From assembly GCA_026168805.1 (NCBI GenBank), contig JAPFDS010000070.1, positions 1-64,000 of the forward strand: a stretch of DNA of 64,000 nucleotides, read 5' to 3'. The notes beneath the pieces are model-generated. The model saw only the letters and a program-made list of their open reading frames with translations. It was not told the DNA's origin and did no database searches. Shown here one piece after another: positions 35,507 to 44,421 of this stretch (the stretch's first letter is position 1; the number at the start of each line of letters is the position of its first letter). The DNA comes from Caryophanales bacterium. Lineage in GTDB: Bacteria > Bacillota > Bacilli > Bacillales > Amphibacillaceae. Both the position numbers and the translations under genes were made by a program.

Positions 35507-36244
35507 TTAATCATCCCATTTTGTTGTTAAGACTTCTCCGGAGATAGCGTGAATTTGATAGATGACTTCATCTTCGTCGTCATCGGTATCGATTTCTATT
35601 TCGACTAAGTAATAGCCACCTTCTGTTGTCTCGACAAAATCAATGTCGTCCACTTCACCAATCATTCCTTCTGGTAATGCGTCTAAAGCAATGTTCACTG
35701 CTTCTTCTTTAGAAATGAGTGTCGTTGGCTCTTCTTCGGACTGTTTTTCTTCCTGTTCGTCTGTTTCTTCAGTGGATTCTTTTTCTTTTGTTTGATCTGT
35801 TTCGTCTTTGTTTTCTTCGTCTTCAACCGTATCTTGATCCGAATCCACTTCGTCTTCTTCTCGTTGTTCTTCATCCTCTTCAGGTGGTTCTACTTCTTCT
35901 ATTGGTGGTGTTTCATTTTCTATTTCCGTCTCTGTTTCATTATTTTGTACAATTGGCTTTTCAGGAGGTGCTTCTTTCGTTTGTTCAAGGAAAAGCACTT
36001 TGCCGCTTTCTGCATCTGCCTGGACAGTATACTCAGCGCCATCTTTGAGTAACTTTGCTTCATATCGATTTTTGCGTAGCTTCAGATCTTCCACTTCTCC
36101 ATCGTACATAGCAATTAGTTGTGTCTCTATTTCTTCTTTTGATAATGGACTTGCCTGGGTAAATGGATTTTGTAGCGCAAATACGCCAATAACGATGATG
36201 CATGAGGCAATGATGATCATCCAAGGTTTTTTGAAAAAGTGCAT
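35507..36244 (-). CDS. Membrane-anchored PepSY protein with acidic linker
   Basis: A 245-residue protein: N-terminal membrane anchor (about 7-26), an N-terminal PepSY-like region with EYTVQADAESGKVLFLEQ (about 40-90), a long Glu/Asp-rich low-complexity linker (about 95-180), and a C-terminal PepSY domain ending EVIYQIHAISGEVLTTKW. The start at 36244 is chosen for the strong AAAGGAGGG upstream. It is 45 nt downstream of the sensor kinase gene on the same strand. Probably a surface modulator of that kinase, by analogy with YkoI/YkoJ. Confidence 0.85.
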   Translation of the reverse strand: MHFFKKPWMIIIASCIIVIGVFALQNPFTQASPLSKEEIETQLIAMYDGEVEDLKLRKNRYEAKLLKDGAEYTVQADAESGKVLFLEQTKEAPPEKPIVQNNETETEIENETPPIEEVEPPEEDEEQREEDEVDSDQDTVEDEENKDETDQTKEKESTEETDEQEEKQSEEEPTTLISKEEAVNIALDALPEGMIGEVDDIDFVETTEGGYYLVEIEIDTDDDEDEVIYQIHAISGEVLTTKWDD

Positions 36245-36289
36245 CTGCCACCCTCCTTTGTTTATAGTATATGACATGAACATTAGAAT

Positions 36290-37648
36290 TTACTGAGAGA
36301 CGTTGATTTTTTTAGGTAGAAATACATGAAATTGCGTGCCAATGTCTATGGAGCTTTCAACAGTTAACGTTGCCCCTAGTCGATCCGCTACTTCTTTGGC
36401 AATTGACAGACCTAACCCTGTCCCACCAGTTTTTCGAGTTCGTGCAGAATCCACCCGATAAAATCGGTCAAATATATGCGGAAGATCCGCTTCAGGTATG
36501 CCTTTTCCTTCATCTTTAATGATAATCTCCATCGTCGTTTCGTGGGTATGAACGGAGACACTGATGTTTCCGTCACTATATTTTCGTGCGTTATCGAGTA
36601 AAATAAACAGCAGTTGTTTCACATATTCTTCATCGGTTTCGATCGTCCATTCGCTATCCGCTTCAATAGAAATATCGCGTTCGTATGCTTGTCTCAAAGG
36701 AGTCGCAGCTGATTCAATTAACTTTCCGACGTGTACACGTGAAATGTTCAGCGGTCTTCCTTCCGTTCCTTTTGCTAGGGCTAATAGTTGCTCAATCATG
36801 TCTTTCATCCGATTCGTTTCTGATAATACTGCCGTAAGTGCTTCATCAACAACTGCTTGGTTATCGACTCCACGTCTTTCCAGCAGCCTTGAGTAGCTCT
36901 CAATTACGGTGAGAGGTGTCTTCAATTCATGAGAAGCATTGGACACAAATTCTTTTTGTTTCGTGAAGTTTTCTTCGAGTTGTTCCATCATTTCATTAAA
37001 CGTTCGTTCCATTTGGGCCAACTCGTCTTTTCCGTTGACAGTGCCACGGATTTTTTCATACGTTCCGGATTGTCTGCTTACGTTCATCGCATGGGTTAGC
37101 TTTTCAATCGGTTGTGTCACAATTCTACCGAGAGCAACACTGGATAAAATGATCGGAATCATCGCAAAGATCGTTACACCTGCCAGGACAAAGGTAAGAA
37201 CGCGCAAGTTATTTGCCGCATCGAAAAGTACTTTTGTCATCTGCAATGTAACGACTTCTCCTGTTGGCCAAATCATCGGGACGTTAATGCTTAACGTGTC
37301 TGTACCGTCAAAGGTTCCGAGGGTATATTCATCTTCTACCTTTTTATCTGTAGGTGTGATTTTTGAGCCGGCAAGGGATTGTACGGTCGTCATCGATTCA
37401 CCATATTCATCCAATATTTCTATCACACCATTTGAAGGAATAAACGCACGTAAAATGACGGAACTATCTGCTTCGGGTGATAGTTGACTCATCGCTTGCG
37501 TGAGTTCATTGGATTGGTTGAGAAGTTCTTCATATTCTGTGTTGTAGGACATACGTTGGAAAAGGAAATATATGACGATCATTGCCAGCACGAGAATCAC
37601 AAACATCAGAAGAGTGGAGTACAAGTGAATTTTTGTTTTAAGTTTCAT
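36290..37648 (-). CDS. Sensor histidine kinase (YkoH/ArlS-like)
   Basis: A 452-residue kinase with two membrane segments (about 10-30 and 150-172) around an extracellular sensor domain, a HAMP domain (about 173-228), the phosphorylation site NASHELKTPLTVIE with His240, and an ATPase domain with LFILLDNARKYS (N box), DEGKGIPE (G1), FDRFYRVDSARTRKTGGTGLGLSIAKE (F and G2, given in part). It overlaps the response-regulator gene by 11 nt, so the pair is translationally coupled. It probably senses envelope stress or a ligand shared with the PepSY proteins. Confidence 0.93.
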   Translation of the reverse strand: MKLKTKIHLYSTLLMFVILVLAMIVIYFLFQRMSYNTEYEELLNQSNELTQAMSQLSPEADSSVILRAFIPSNGVIEILDEYGESMTTVQSLAGSKITPTDKKVEDEYTLGTFDGTDTLSINVPMIWPTGEVVTLQMTKVLFDAANNLRVLTFVLAGVTIFAMIPIILSSVALGRIVTQPIEKLTHAMNVSRQSGTYEKIRGTVNGKDELAQMERTFNEMMEQLEENFTKQKEFVSNASHELKTPLTVIESYSRLLERRGVDNQAVVDEALTAVLSETNRMKDMIEQLLALAKGTEGRPLNISRVHVGKLIESAATPLRQAYERDISIEADSEWTIETDEEYVKQLLFILLDNARKYSDGNISVSVHTHETTMEIIIKDEGKGIPEADLPHIFDRFYRVDSARTRKTGGTGLGLSIAKEVADRLGATLTVESSIDIGTQFHVFLPKKINVSQ

Positions 37649-38339
37649 GGTCAGTTTCCTTTAATACGTAGCCAACTCCCCGGACCGTTTGAATGAGCGG
37701 GCTTTTGCCAGCTTGATCGATTTTTTTGCGTACGTAACGAATGTATACATCGACAACATTTGTGTCCCCAAAATAATCAAACCCCCAAACTGCGTCGAGT
37801 AACTGCTCTCTAGTGAGGACTTGATTGGGATGTTTTAATAAATGTAATAGTAAATCGTATTCACGCGGAGTTAGATCGATTACTTCTCCATCACGCGTAA
37901 CTTCTCGGGATTTTTCGTGAATAGAAAGTCCAGCAAATGTATGTAAAGATTTATCTTTTACAGGTTCAGTTTTAATGCGTACACGTAAAGCTGAACGAAT
38001 ACGGGCGAGCAATTCCTCTATTTCAAACGGTTTTGTCACGTAATCATTCGCGCCAAGGTCGAGGCCCTTTACTTTATCTTCTACTTCACTTTTGGCCGTT
38101 AATAAAATAACTGGGGTGTCGTTTTCTGTCGAACGGAGTCTTTTTAACACATCTAATCCATGGATTTCAGGCAACATTAAATCCAGCAAAACAAGATCCC
38201 ATTCCTGCTCACGGATTTTGATTAAGCCATCAGATCCTGTATAAGCTGTATCAACATTATATCCTTCAAATTCGAGCTCTAGTTGAAGAACACGTGCGAT
38301 ACTTTCTTCATCTTCTATAATTAATATGTTTGATTTCAT
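37638..38339 (-). CDS. OmpR-family response regulator (YkoG/ArlR-like)
   Basis: A 233-residue regulator: receiver domain with acidic pair Glu9/Asp10, phospho-acceptor Asp53 in LLDLMLP, Thr/Lys switch residues (LLTAK and YVTKPF), then a winged-helix DNA-binding domain (about 133-230) with the TPREYDLLLHLLKHPNQVLTR recognition region in part. It heads the operon with the kinase and the two PepSY genes and should control them, although I see no clear direct-repeat operator upstream. Confidence 0.94.
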   Translation of the reverse strand: MKSNILIIEDEESIARVLQLELEFEGYNVDTAYTGSDGLIKIREQEWDLVLLDLMLPEIHGLDVLKRLRSTENDTPVILLTAKSEVEDKVKGLDLGANDYVTKPFEIEELLARIRSALRVRIKTEPVKDKSLHTFAGLSIHEKSREVTRDGEVIDLTPREYDLLLHLLKHPNQVLTREQLLDAVWGFDYFGDTNVVDVYIRYVRKKIDQAGKSPLIQTVRGVGYVLKETDHET

Positions 38340-38361
38340 TATCGATCACCTTACTTTTTCT

Positions 38362-39285
38362 TTAGTATAATCCCCGCAGCTTGGCAATGATTTTTCTACC
38401 AATGAAATATAGACTCACTACTAATACAATAAAAACGCTGCACATATAGACTAAAATATAAATAATAAACCTGAGCTGATACATGACTCTTGGTAGAGAA
38501 ACTTGCCTCTTTAGTTTTTCGTTAAACGTGAAACCAATGAACCTATCATAGATCATTTTAGCAAAAGGGAACAGAATAAATGTCGCAGCAATATACCACC
38601 AGCTAATCTTTGTAAGACCTTCCCAATAAACATAAAATGACGCTAGCGCTGTGAGTATGGCACTATACACATATGCACTCCATAAATATATACCTGTGAA
38701 GTGTTCGGAAGCTGGTTGTGCTTCTTCATATATTTCCATCGGTGCTGGTTGATCAGCTGCTTCGATGATCGGTTCCTTGTCTAATGCTTCCAGAAACGTT
38801 TGTCGTTCTTTCGTTTTTATTTGACTTAAAGAAATTATAAAAGGACTATCGTTTGTACGCGTGCTAAATAGTTCATTCAATCTCTTATTCATATGGGACA
38901 TTTGGGCACGATATGTTTCTTCATTGTGCAGGTCCAGTTCTACAAAATCATTCAAATGGATACTTTTAATTTCATATCCTTTTATGTCAATTCTTTGGAT
39001 AACAGTGGGGTTTTTTGTCGTCGCATTAAACGTTAATTCCTTGTGCGTTATAATTGCGAAAGGCTTTGACGTGAGAATACCTCTGACGGAAAATAACAAT
39101 ACAAGTGGACTACTAATCAATACTGTAATCCCACCTATCAAAACATTGCTCGTATTCTCGTATGTAAACCCATCGATACATATTATTATGCCCAAAACAG
39201 TGAAACCAAGTAGTAAAATGCTGATCATTAGGTTTTTACCTTTTGGTGAATAAAAATATAAGTCTTGTTTACTCTCACGGTCCAT
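38362..39285 (-). CDS. STM3941-like membrane protein
   Basis: The 307-residue protein has a N-terminal YFYSPKGKNLMISILLLGFTVLG block, two membrane segments (about 18-36 and 47-69), a beta-rich cytosolic part resembling the PH-like fold (about 75-165), a linker, and three C-terminal membrane segments (about 203-225, 230-250, 278-302). The N-terminal pattern resembles STM3941-type proteins of unknown function. TTGGGAGGCTGTC precedes the ATG. It lies 22 nt upstream of the response-regulator gene and may be co-transcribed with it. Confidence 0.65.
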   Translation of the reverse strand: MDRESKQDLYFYSPKGKNLMISILLLGFTVLGIIICIDGFTYENTSNVLIGGITVLISSPLVLLFSVRGILTSKPFAIITHKELTFNATTKNPTVIQRIDIKGYEIKSIHLNDFVELDLHNEETYRAQMSHMNKRLNELFSTRTNDSPFIISLSQIKTKERQTFLEALDKEPIIEAADQPAPMEIYEEAQPASEHFTGIYLWSAYVYSAILTALASFYVYWEGLTKISWWYIAATFILFPFAKMIYDRFIGFTFNEKLKRQVSLPRVMYQLRFIIYILVYMCSVFIVLVVSLYFIGRKIIAKLRGLY

Positions 39286-39355
39286 GACAGCCTCCCAAAA
39301 ACCTTCTTTATACTATAGAATAGCACAAATGACGGGAACAAACCCTAACAGTTTT

Positions 39356-39738
39356 TAAACGCAGACGGGGATTGCGTTTAATTTTTGCTAGTGATTGACG
39401 AGTTTTTAAACGCAAACGCCATTTGCGTTTAATTTTTAATAGTGACTGACGAATTTTAGACGCATTCCCCAATTGCGTTTAATTTTTACTAGTGACTGAC
39501 GAATTTTTAGACGCATTCGCTATTTGAGTTTAATTTTTACTAGAGACTGACGAGTTTTTAAACGCATTCCCAGCTTGCGTTTAATTTTTAATAGTGACTG
39601 ACGAATTTTTAGACGCATTCGCCAATTGCGTTTAATTTTTACTAGTGACTGACGAATCTTTAGACGCATTCGCTATTTGAGTTTAATTTTTACGAGTGAC
39701 TGGCGAATCTTTAAACGCATTCGCTATTTGCGCATAAA
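39356..39738. repeat. Orphan tandem palindromic array, family C (8 units)
   Basis: ACGCA recurs at 39359, 39410, 39460, 39511, 39562, 39613, 39664 and 39715, a period of 51 bp with one of 50. Each unit has TTTAAACGCA or a variant, about 7-9 nt, then TGCGTTTAA, an inverted repeat of up to 10 bp, followed by a conserved TTTTTACTAGTGACTGACGAA segment in part. No NERD gene is adjacent, yet the same arms occur in the array downstream of NERD gene 3. It fills nearly all of 39286-39788. Confidence 0.93.
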
Positions 39739-39788
39739 TAAAGCGAAATGCACAAGAAAGGAACTTCTTGTCATTTCGCTCGGATGAT

Positions 39789-40235
39789 TTACTCTGTGTA
39801 ATCTTCTGTATGTTGAAGGATTCCGTCTTCTTTATAGACTTCTAGTGTTGTTTGTTTATTTTGAGCTACCTCTTTACCGTACGAAACGGCTTCTTCCTTT
39901 TGATCAAACACTTTAGCGGCTTTTTTTGCTTTTCTTGATTGGACCGCCCATCCATCTTCGTGTTTAATCACCATTTCGTTTTCATCGAGTAGTTCGGGAT
40001 TACTTTTATAATGCTCGTGATGTTTTGTCACATCGCCTTTTTCCAGGTAATCCTGTTGTTCTTGTTTACTCGCTTTTTCATACCATTCTTCTGCCTGCTT
40101 CGTCGCAATCGGGATTGCTCGTCCTTCATCATATCCTTCTTCGACGAGCACATTTGCAATATCAATAGCTTTCTTTCTCGTAGCTTTTTCAAGGTTTTTC
40201 ATTGAACTTGGATAATCTTCTAATGTCCATGGCAT
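39789..40235 (-). CDS. YdaT-like general stress protein (DUF2188)
   Basis: A 148-residue cytosolic protein. The N-terminal half (MPWTLEDYPSSMKN, then AIDIANVLVEEGYDEGRAIPIA) matches YdaT/ChaB-like proteins. The C-terminal half (HEDGWAVQSRKAKKAAKVFD ... KEEAVSYGKEVA) is a DUF2188 domain. I start it at 40235 because YdaT-type proteins begin MPW and AAAGGATGA lies at correct spacing. A SigB-like promoter is found 68-100 nt upstream, consistent with the general-stress control known for ydaT in B. subtilis. Exact role unknown. Confidence 0.85.
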   Translation of the reverse strand: MPWTLEDYPSSMKNLEKATRKKAIDIANVLVEEGYDEGRAIPIATKQAEEWYEKASKQEQQDYLEKGDVTKHHEHYKSNPELLDENEMVIKHEDGWAVQSRKAKKAAKVFDQKEEAVSYGKEVAQNKQTTLEVYKEDGILQHTEDYTE

Positions 40236-40310
40236 CTCTATCATCCTTTCAATTTTTAATCCTTGCTTATGGTTTATTCTAGAGAAGTTTGATAAAAAAT
40301 CAATCTTTTA

Positions 40311-40335
40311 ATACCCTTGTTTTTTTAAAGGAAAC
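40311..40335 (-). promoter_or_regulatory. SigB-like promoter of YdaT-like gene
   Basis: On the minus strand GTTTCC, 13 nt, GGGTAT. This matches the SigB consensus GTTTAA-N13-15-GGGTAT in 10 of 12 positions. Confidence 0.6.
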
Positions 40336-40402
40336 AGTTAGACTAGAGGCATCTCCCAAGATAGGAGAAATCTATTAACATTACAAGTAGAGGTGAATGG
40401 AC

Positions 40403-40609
40403 ATGTCAAAAGGCGAGCACGAAAAAAAGGTAACGAAGGAAAATAAAAAACAACTTGATGATCGTGAAGAAGAGCACACTCCCTTAGAGCAACATGAAGA
40501 GCATATGTTTGTGGACGACATTCCTCTCGAAGATTTAAAAATAGAAGCAGATCAAGAAAAGAATAAGCATAAAACCCAAGATGATTCACAAAGCACAAAC
40601 GAAAAGTGA
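40403..40609 (+). CDS. Small highly charged hydrophilic protein
   Basis: A 68-residue protein (from MSKGEHEKK) that is almost entirely charged and polar, with a central EEHMFVDDIPLEDLKIEAD segment. No signal peptide or known family. AGAGGTGAATGGAC precedes the ATG at 40403, which decides it over the ATG six bases earlier. A strong terminator follows. Such proteins are often stress-related and intrinsically disordered; that is inference only. It is divergent from the SigB-type gene. Confidence 0.65.
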   Translation: MSKGEHEKKVTKENKKQLDDREEEHTPLEQHEEHMFVDDIPLEDLKIEADQEKNKHKTQDDSQSTNEK

Positions 40610-40639
40610 ATCGTATTTTATAAAATGGCGCATGTAAAA

Positions 40640-40676
40640 AAGCAAGCAATGAAATTTTTCTTCATCGCTTGCTTTT
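40640..40676. terminator. Bidirectional terminator
   Basis: AGCAAGCAATGAA and TTCATCGCTTGCT form a 13-bp stem with one mismatch, flanked by A and T runs, between convergent genes. Confidence 0.85.
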
Positions 40677-40688
40677 CAACGTTCATTA

Positions 40689-42062
40689 TTATTTTTTCAC
40701 TTCTGTGTAGCCATACCCTTCATACAACTGAATCACAGATTCTAAAGAGTATGTGTCATCACGTTCATCCGTAAATGACTCCATTTCCGAAAGGTCTGCT
40801 TTATCATCCTCTACAATTGTGATGCCTGAGAAGCCGATGACAGCTGTGAATTCACCTTCTAATTTTCGATCGTCACCACCAGAGTACTTATTAACGGAAT
40901 AAATACCTATTAAATTCCCGTGGTCGGCAGCTATTCCGGTGCTAGTAAAGGTCGATGTTTCATTTTTCCCTGAATCAAATTGTCGATACATGAACTTTTC
41001 CTCAGTCGTTTCATAAACGTGTCCAAATGAGTCATCTGGGTATAGATCTTCATACTCTCTCTTCAGCTCTTCTTCAATCATTCGTTTAATATCATCCAAG
41101 TTACTGATGTCAGTCGCTTTTTCGGCGATTTCATCTAACCCTTTGACTTTAAAAACAGGATTGAAGTCTTTTTCAACAATATAATCTAAGCTATGTAATT
41201 GATCTTGCGTTTCTTTATCCATCAGAATGGTTGCTTCATCACCGTTTTTTAATTCGCCGTCATTTTCGATTTGAAAATCAAAATAATCGAGAGGAGAATC
41301 AAATGTATTATCGATTTTTGCTTCACCTTTACCGCTTGTACCATTAAAATTAACGACTAGATTTTTCTCAACTTCGTCTTCCGTTAACACCGTTGATTCG
41401 CCAAGATCAGATACTGTAAATTCTCTTTCGCTACTTTTGATGAGTTTTGTTTGATCTTCGTCGACAGTAATTTTGAGGGTAACTTTATCCCCGTTCGATA
41501 AATTGTCTTCTTGATCGACTTCTACTGTATATGCTGATTTCAGGCGGCTTATTTCCTCTTCAGTCTCCGCATCGTCTCCATCTTGACCAAATATAGCAGC
41601 AATTAGATCGTCTTCATCAATACTATATTCGGCTTTCCCTTGGCTATCTAATCCTTCAAACGTCATGGACGCAAATTCTGCAACATCCAATGACTCATCT
41701 AATCCTTCGACAGTAAATTCTTTTTTACTATCCTTAATTTTTTTCGTTTTATCTTTGTCTACTGACACGGTTACTGTTACCTTATCGCCGTTCGATAGAC
41801 CGTTCTCTGGTTCTACTTTTACTTTATATCCATCCATCACTGCGTTCATTTCTTCAAGTGCATCGCCTTCTGGAAAGTCCGATTCAAAATCAACATCAAA
41901 AATATCAACTAATAATTGATCCGTATCGATGGAATAATTGACTTTTCCTACGCTTTCGACACCAGAAAATTCGACCTCGATATAATCTGTTACTTCTGTT
42001 TTTCCACAAGCTGTTAATAATAACAATCCTATAAGACCAAAAAATAAAATGCCTTTCCTCAA
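40689..42062 (-). CDS. Lipoprotein with internal TcaA-like repeats
   Basis: A 457-residue lipoprotein (LLLLTAC). Two clear internal repeats (about 25-125 and 127-222) share the pattern F.G..S.GK..YSID, LSNGDKVT(V/L).(V/I).VD.(D/K)., I(K)(D/S)S.(K/R)EFTV..L, and a third degenerate copy runs from about 233 to 313 (LKNGDEATILMD). The C-terminal 120 residues form a separate domain ending LYEGYGYTEVKK. Similar repeats occur in TcaA-type cell-envelope proteins. The start is a TTG at 42062 with TAGGGGGAA upstream. Surface location is clear, function is not. Confidence 0.8.
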   Translation of the reverse strand: MRKGILFFGLIGLLLLTACGKTEVTDYIEVEFSGVESVGKVNYSIDTDQLLVDIFDVDFESDFPEGDALEEMNAVMDGYKVKVEPENGLSNGDKVTVTVSVDKDKTKKIKDSKKEFTVEGLDESLDVAEFASMTFEGLDSQGKAEYSIDEDDLIAAIFGQDGDDAETEEEISRLKSAYTVEVDQEDNLSNGDKVTLKITVDEDQTKLIKSSEREFTVSDLGESTVLTEDEVEKNLVVNFNGTSGKGEAKIDNTFDSPLDYFDFQIENDGELKNGDEATILMDKETQDQLHSLDYIVEKDFNPVFKVKGLDEIAEKATDISNLDDIKRMIEEELKREYEDLYPDDSFGHVYETTEEKFMYRQFDSGKNETSTFTSTGIAADHGNLIGIYSVNKYSGGDDRKLEGEFTAVIGFSGITIVEDDKADLSEMESFTDERDDTYSLESVIQLYEGYGYTEVKK

Positions 42063-42295
42063 TTAGATTCCCCCTAGTCGTTTTTGGAAAATTATGTACT
42101 CCTTAAATATAGCATATACTACCTAATTATTGTAAAAAAAATTAAGTTCACACACTATTTTTTATCGTCTTAGACGTAAAACTCGCGCATATCAGGCCTT
42201 TATTACCGAATAAAAAGAACTATATAAAAAATAGACTACTCCATCATGGATGAAATAGACTGTTTGTTTCATACTATAGTCGTTCTTTGTACATA

Positions 42296-44398
42296 TTACT
42301 TCGTTCCTTTTTCGACGTTCGTTTGGAGGATTTCAATATTTGTTAGAACACTTCTAGATGTTGCAACGGTTCCTTCAATCGCTTTTGCTTGATGGTTTGA
42401 TAATTGAAAAACGATATCCTGAAAAAGCATAGACATTTCATTTAAAATAGTGGATGAAGCTATATTATATAATTGCAAGTCATGAAATTTACTTGGTGTA
42501 AAAATGGCTACATCAATATACTTCTCAAAGTACTCTAGGAGCTCTGGTAAGTTGTCATTTGCTTCTTGAATGCCTCTTTTTAAATTATCTGTTCTTTCTT
42601 GTAAATCATACAGAGGTTTCGCTACTTCGTCTGCTGCTGCTTGGACTTGGTCGACATAATCTGTAAATATATTGGCTACAAGACCTACAGGGTTATAAGC
42701 AATCACATTTGCAACCGAATGGATGGTAAACAAAGACCCATCTAACACACTTTCAAATGAATAAAGTAGAACTTCAATTCCCTTTAAAACCGGTGATAAA
42801 GCCATCGTTACATTTTTGCGGATTTTATCATGGGCGAATTCCACTTGAGCGTCTTTGATGGATAGGTTGTTTTCTAGATAATCTGACAACGGAACCTTGA
42901 TTTGTGGAGCTTCAGCGACAATAGCTGGACTTTCTGAAGGCAGTTGATTGGATGCAATAGAAATGCCTAAATCAGCATCCATATGGTTAAAGGCTTCAGC
43001 AACACCGCTCACTTGATCTTCATATCCTTTTACTTGGGCAAGAAGTCCATTTTTACTTTCCTCGACGACTTGATAATGGGCGTGAAGTTCTCCGGCGACG
43101 GCATCGACAAACATTTCTTTTCCGCCTTCGAACGATGCTGGAATTTCCTCATCAATCACTTTGTCAATTTCTGCAATGAGTTGATCCACTTCATCTTTGA
43201 CGCTTTCTAGTAGTCTTCTAGCTGGGCCAAAAATAGTTTCGACACTAATATCAATCGATAGTGCAGATTCCATCAGTTCTGCTGGAGCAGAGTTCAACAC
43301 AATATTGAGCACTAGTAACTTTTCTTCGGCTAAATCAAAGACAGAGATGAGACCGTCAATAATTGTCTTCACAGCACTACCAATTCCCGAAGCCCCTTGA
43401 AACAATGGGTCTGTTACAAGCGAATCGAGCAAATGAAGCAATTCTTCTTGCAAAGTTGTTACCCGTTCATTAAATCGTGCATGCTCATCTTCAACAATAT
43501 CAACGGCATTGCTTGTGTATTTTCCCGCAAGTGCGATTCGTCCAGATATATCATTTTTAATACGGTCAGCTAATAATTGCATATCTCCTACACGAATATC
43601 AATCGGCACATTTGCTCCTGCATGAAGAGGTGCTCCATTCCAAACGCTCGTCACAATGTGGTCATCTGCACCTACATGAATAAATCCATGTCCAGGCTTT
43701 CCTTCCGTCCCTACTTCTACGGTATATTCGTCGTTTTTATCTGCTGGCACATACCCTGTATGGTTGGATGCAATAGATGAAAAAAGCGGTAACCCGTTAT
43801 TTATATCATAATTTGTTCCTGGTACTCGATGGTCGTAGTCTATCGATTCTTGTACGTGGGTGAGTATGTCGTATTCACTTTGGTAGTTGGTAATGTTTGA
43901 ATAGTTTTTTGAAGAATCCACCATTCCACCCGGCAGCATCGCCGGATTTAAGGTCACAGATCTAACGTGAGGATTGTCAATTGCTACTCGATTCGCGTTC
44001 GCACCACCGAGGGAATTCCCTGTTACGTGATCAATTGTGCCATGCTCTTCTTCCATCGCTGTAAAATATTCTTTTGCTTCGAATAATTGTTCTGGTTCCG
44101 CTTCACCAATTAAATTGAGGTTCGTATCTATCCAATCTCGCTTCGGTTGATCCAGGTCACTGCCGACATATACAATCGAAATCTCTTTTTCTTTTGAGTC
44201 CATGTTTTGTACGGTTAACGCATCAAGTCCACTTGGCGTATCATACAGCGTATCAAGAATTTCAAAATCTTTACCGTTCACAGTGATTTTATCAGGCTTT
44301 TCAACATATTGATACGCATGATCTCCAGCTAATTGCACTAAATCCTGATCTGTCGTCGCATTTGTCTGTGAAGGTCGATCCGTTAGATTTGCTTCCAA
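42296..44398 (-). CDS. SA1320-family lipase-fold protein
   Basis: A 700-residue protein. The N-terminal 270 residues are an alpha/beta hydrolase of the type annotated as SA1320 in staphylococci: NGKDFEILDTLYDTPSGLDALTV (in part), IVYVGSD, the nucleophile elbow VTGNSLGGANAN with Ser129, RSVTLNPAMLPGG, and DHIVTSVWNGAPLHAG. The C-terminal 430 residues are long amphipathic helices with no family I recognise. There is no signal peptide, which leaves open cytosolic action or secretion by a type VII-like route. The start is TTG at 44398 with GGAAGGAGG upstream. It follows a DUF1672 lipoprotein by 23 nt, a pairing also seen in staphylococci. Confidence 0.82.
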   Translation of the reverse strand: MEANLTDRPSQTNATTDQDLVQLAGDHAYQYVEKPDKITVNGKDFEILDTLYDTPSGLDALTVQNMDSKEKEISIVYVGSDLDQPKRDWIDTNLNLIGEAEPEQLFEAKEYFTAMEEEHGTIDHVTGNSLGGANANRVAIDNPHVRSVTLNPAMLPGGMVDSSKNYSNITNYQSEYDILTHVQESIDYDHRVPGTNYDINNGLPLFSSIASNHTGYVPADKNDEYTVEVGTEGKPGHGFIHVGADDHIVTSVWNGAPLHAGANVPIDIRVGDMQLLADRIKNDISGRIALAGKYTSNAVDIVEDEHARFNERVTTLQEELLHLLDSLVTDPLFQGASGIGSAVKTIIDGLISVFDLAEEKLLVLNIVLNSAPAELMESALSIDISVETIFGPARRLLESVKDEVDQLIAEIDKVIDEEIPASFEGGKEMFVDAVAGELHAHYQVVEESKNGLLAQVKGYEDQVSGVAEAFNHMDADLGISIASNQLPSESPAIVAEAPQIKVPLSDYLENNLSIKDAQVEFAHDKIRKNVTMALSPVLKGIEVLLYSFESVLDGSLFTIHSVANVIAYNPVGLVANIFTDYVDQVQAAADEVAKPLYDLQERTDNLKRGIQEANDNLPELLEYFEKYIDVAIFTPSKFHDLQLYNIASSTILNEMSMLFQDIVFQLSNHQAKAIEGTVATSRSVLTNIEILQTNVEKGTK

Positions 44399-44421
44399 AA
44401 AGGTTCCTCCTTCCTTTCTTC

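Noticed and set aside
36290..39285. Open frames on the + strand across the kinase, regulator and PepSY genes
   Set aside because: They are antisense shadows of acidic, low-complexity or well-defined domain genes and lack ribosome binding sites.
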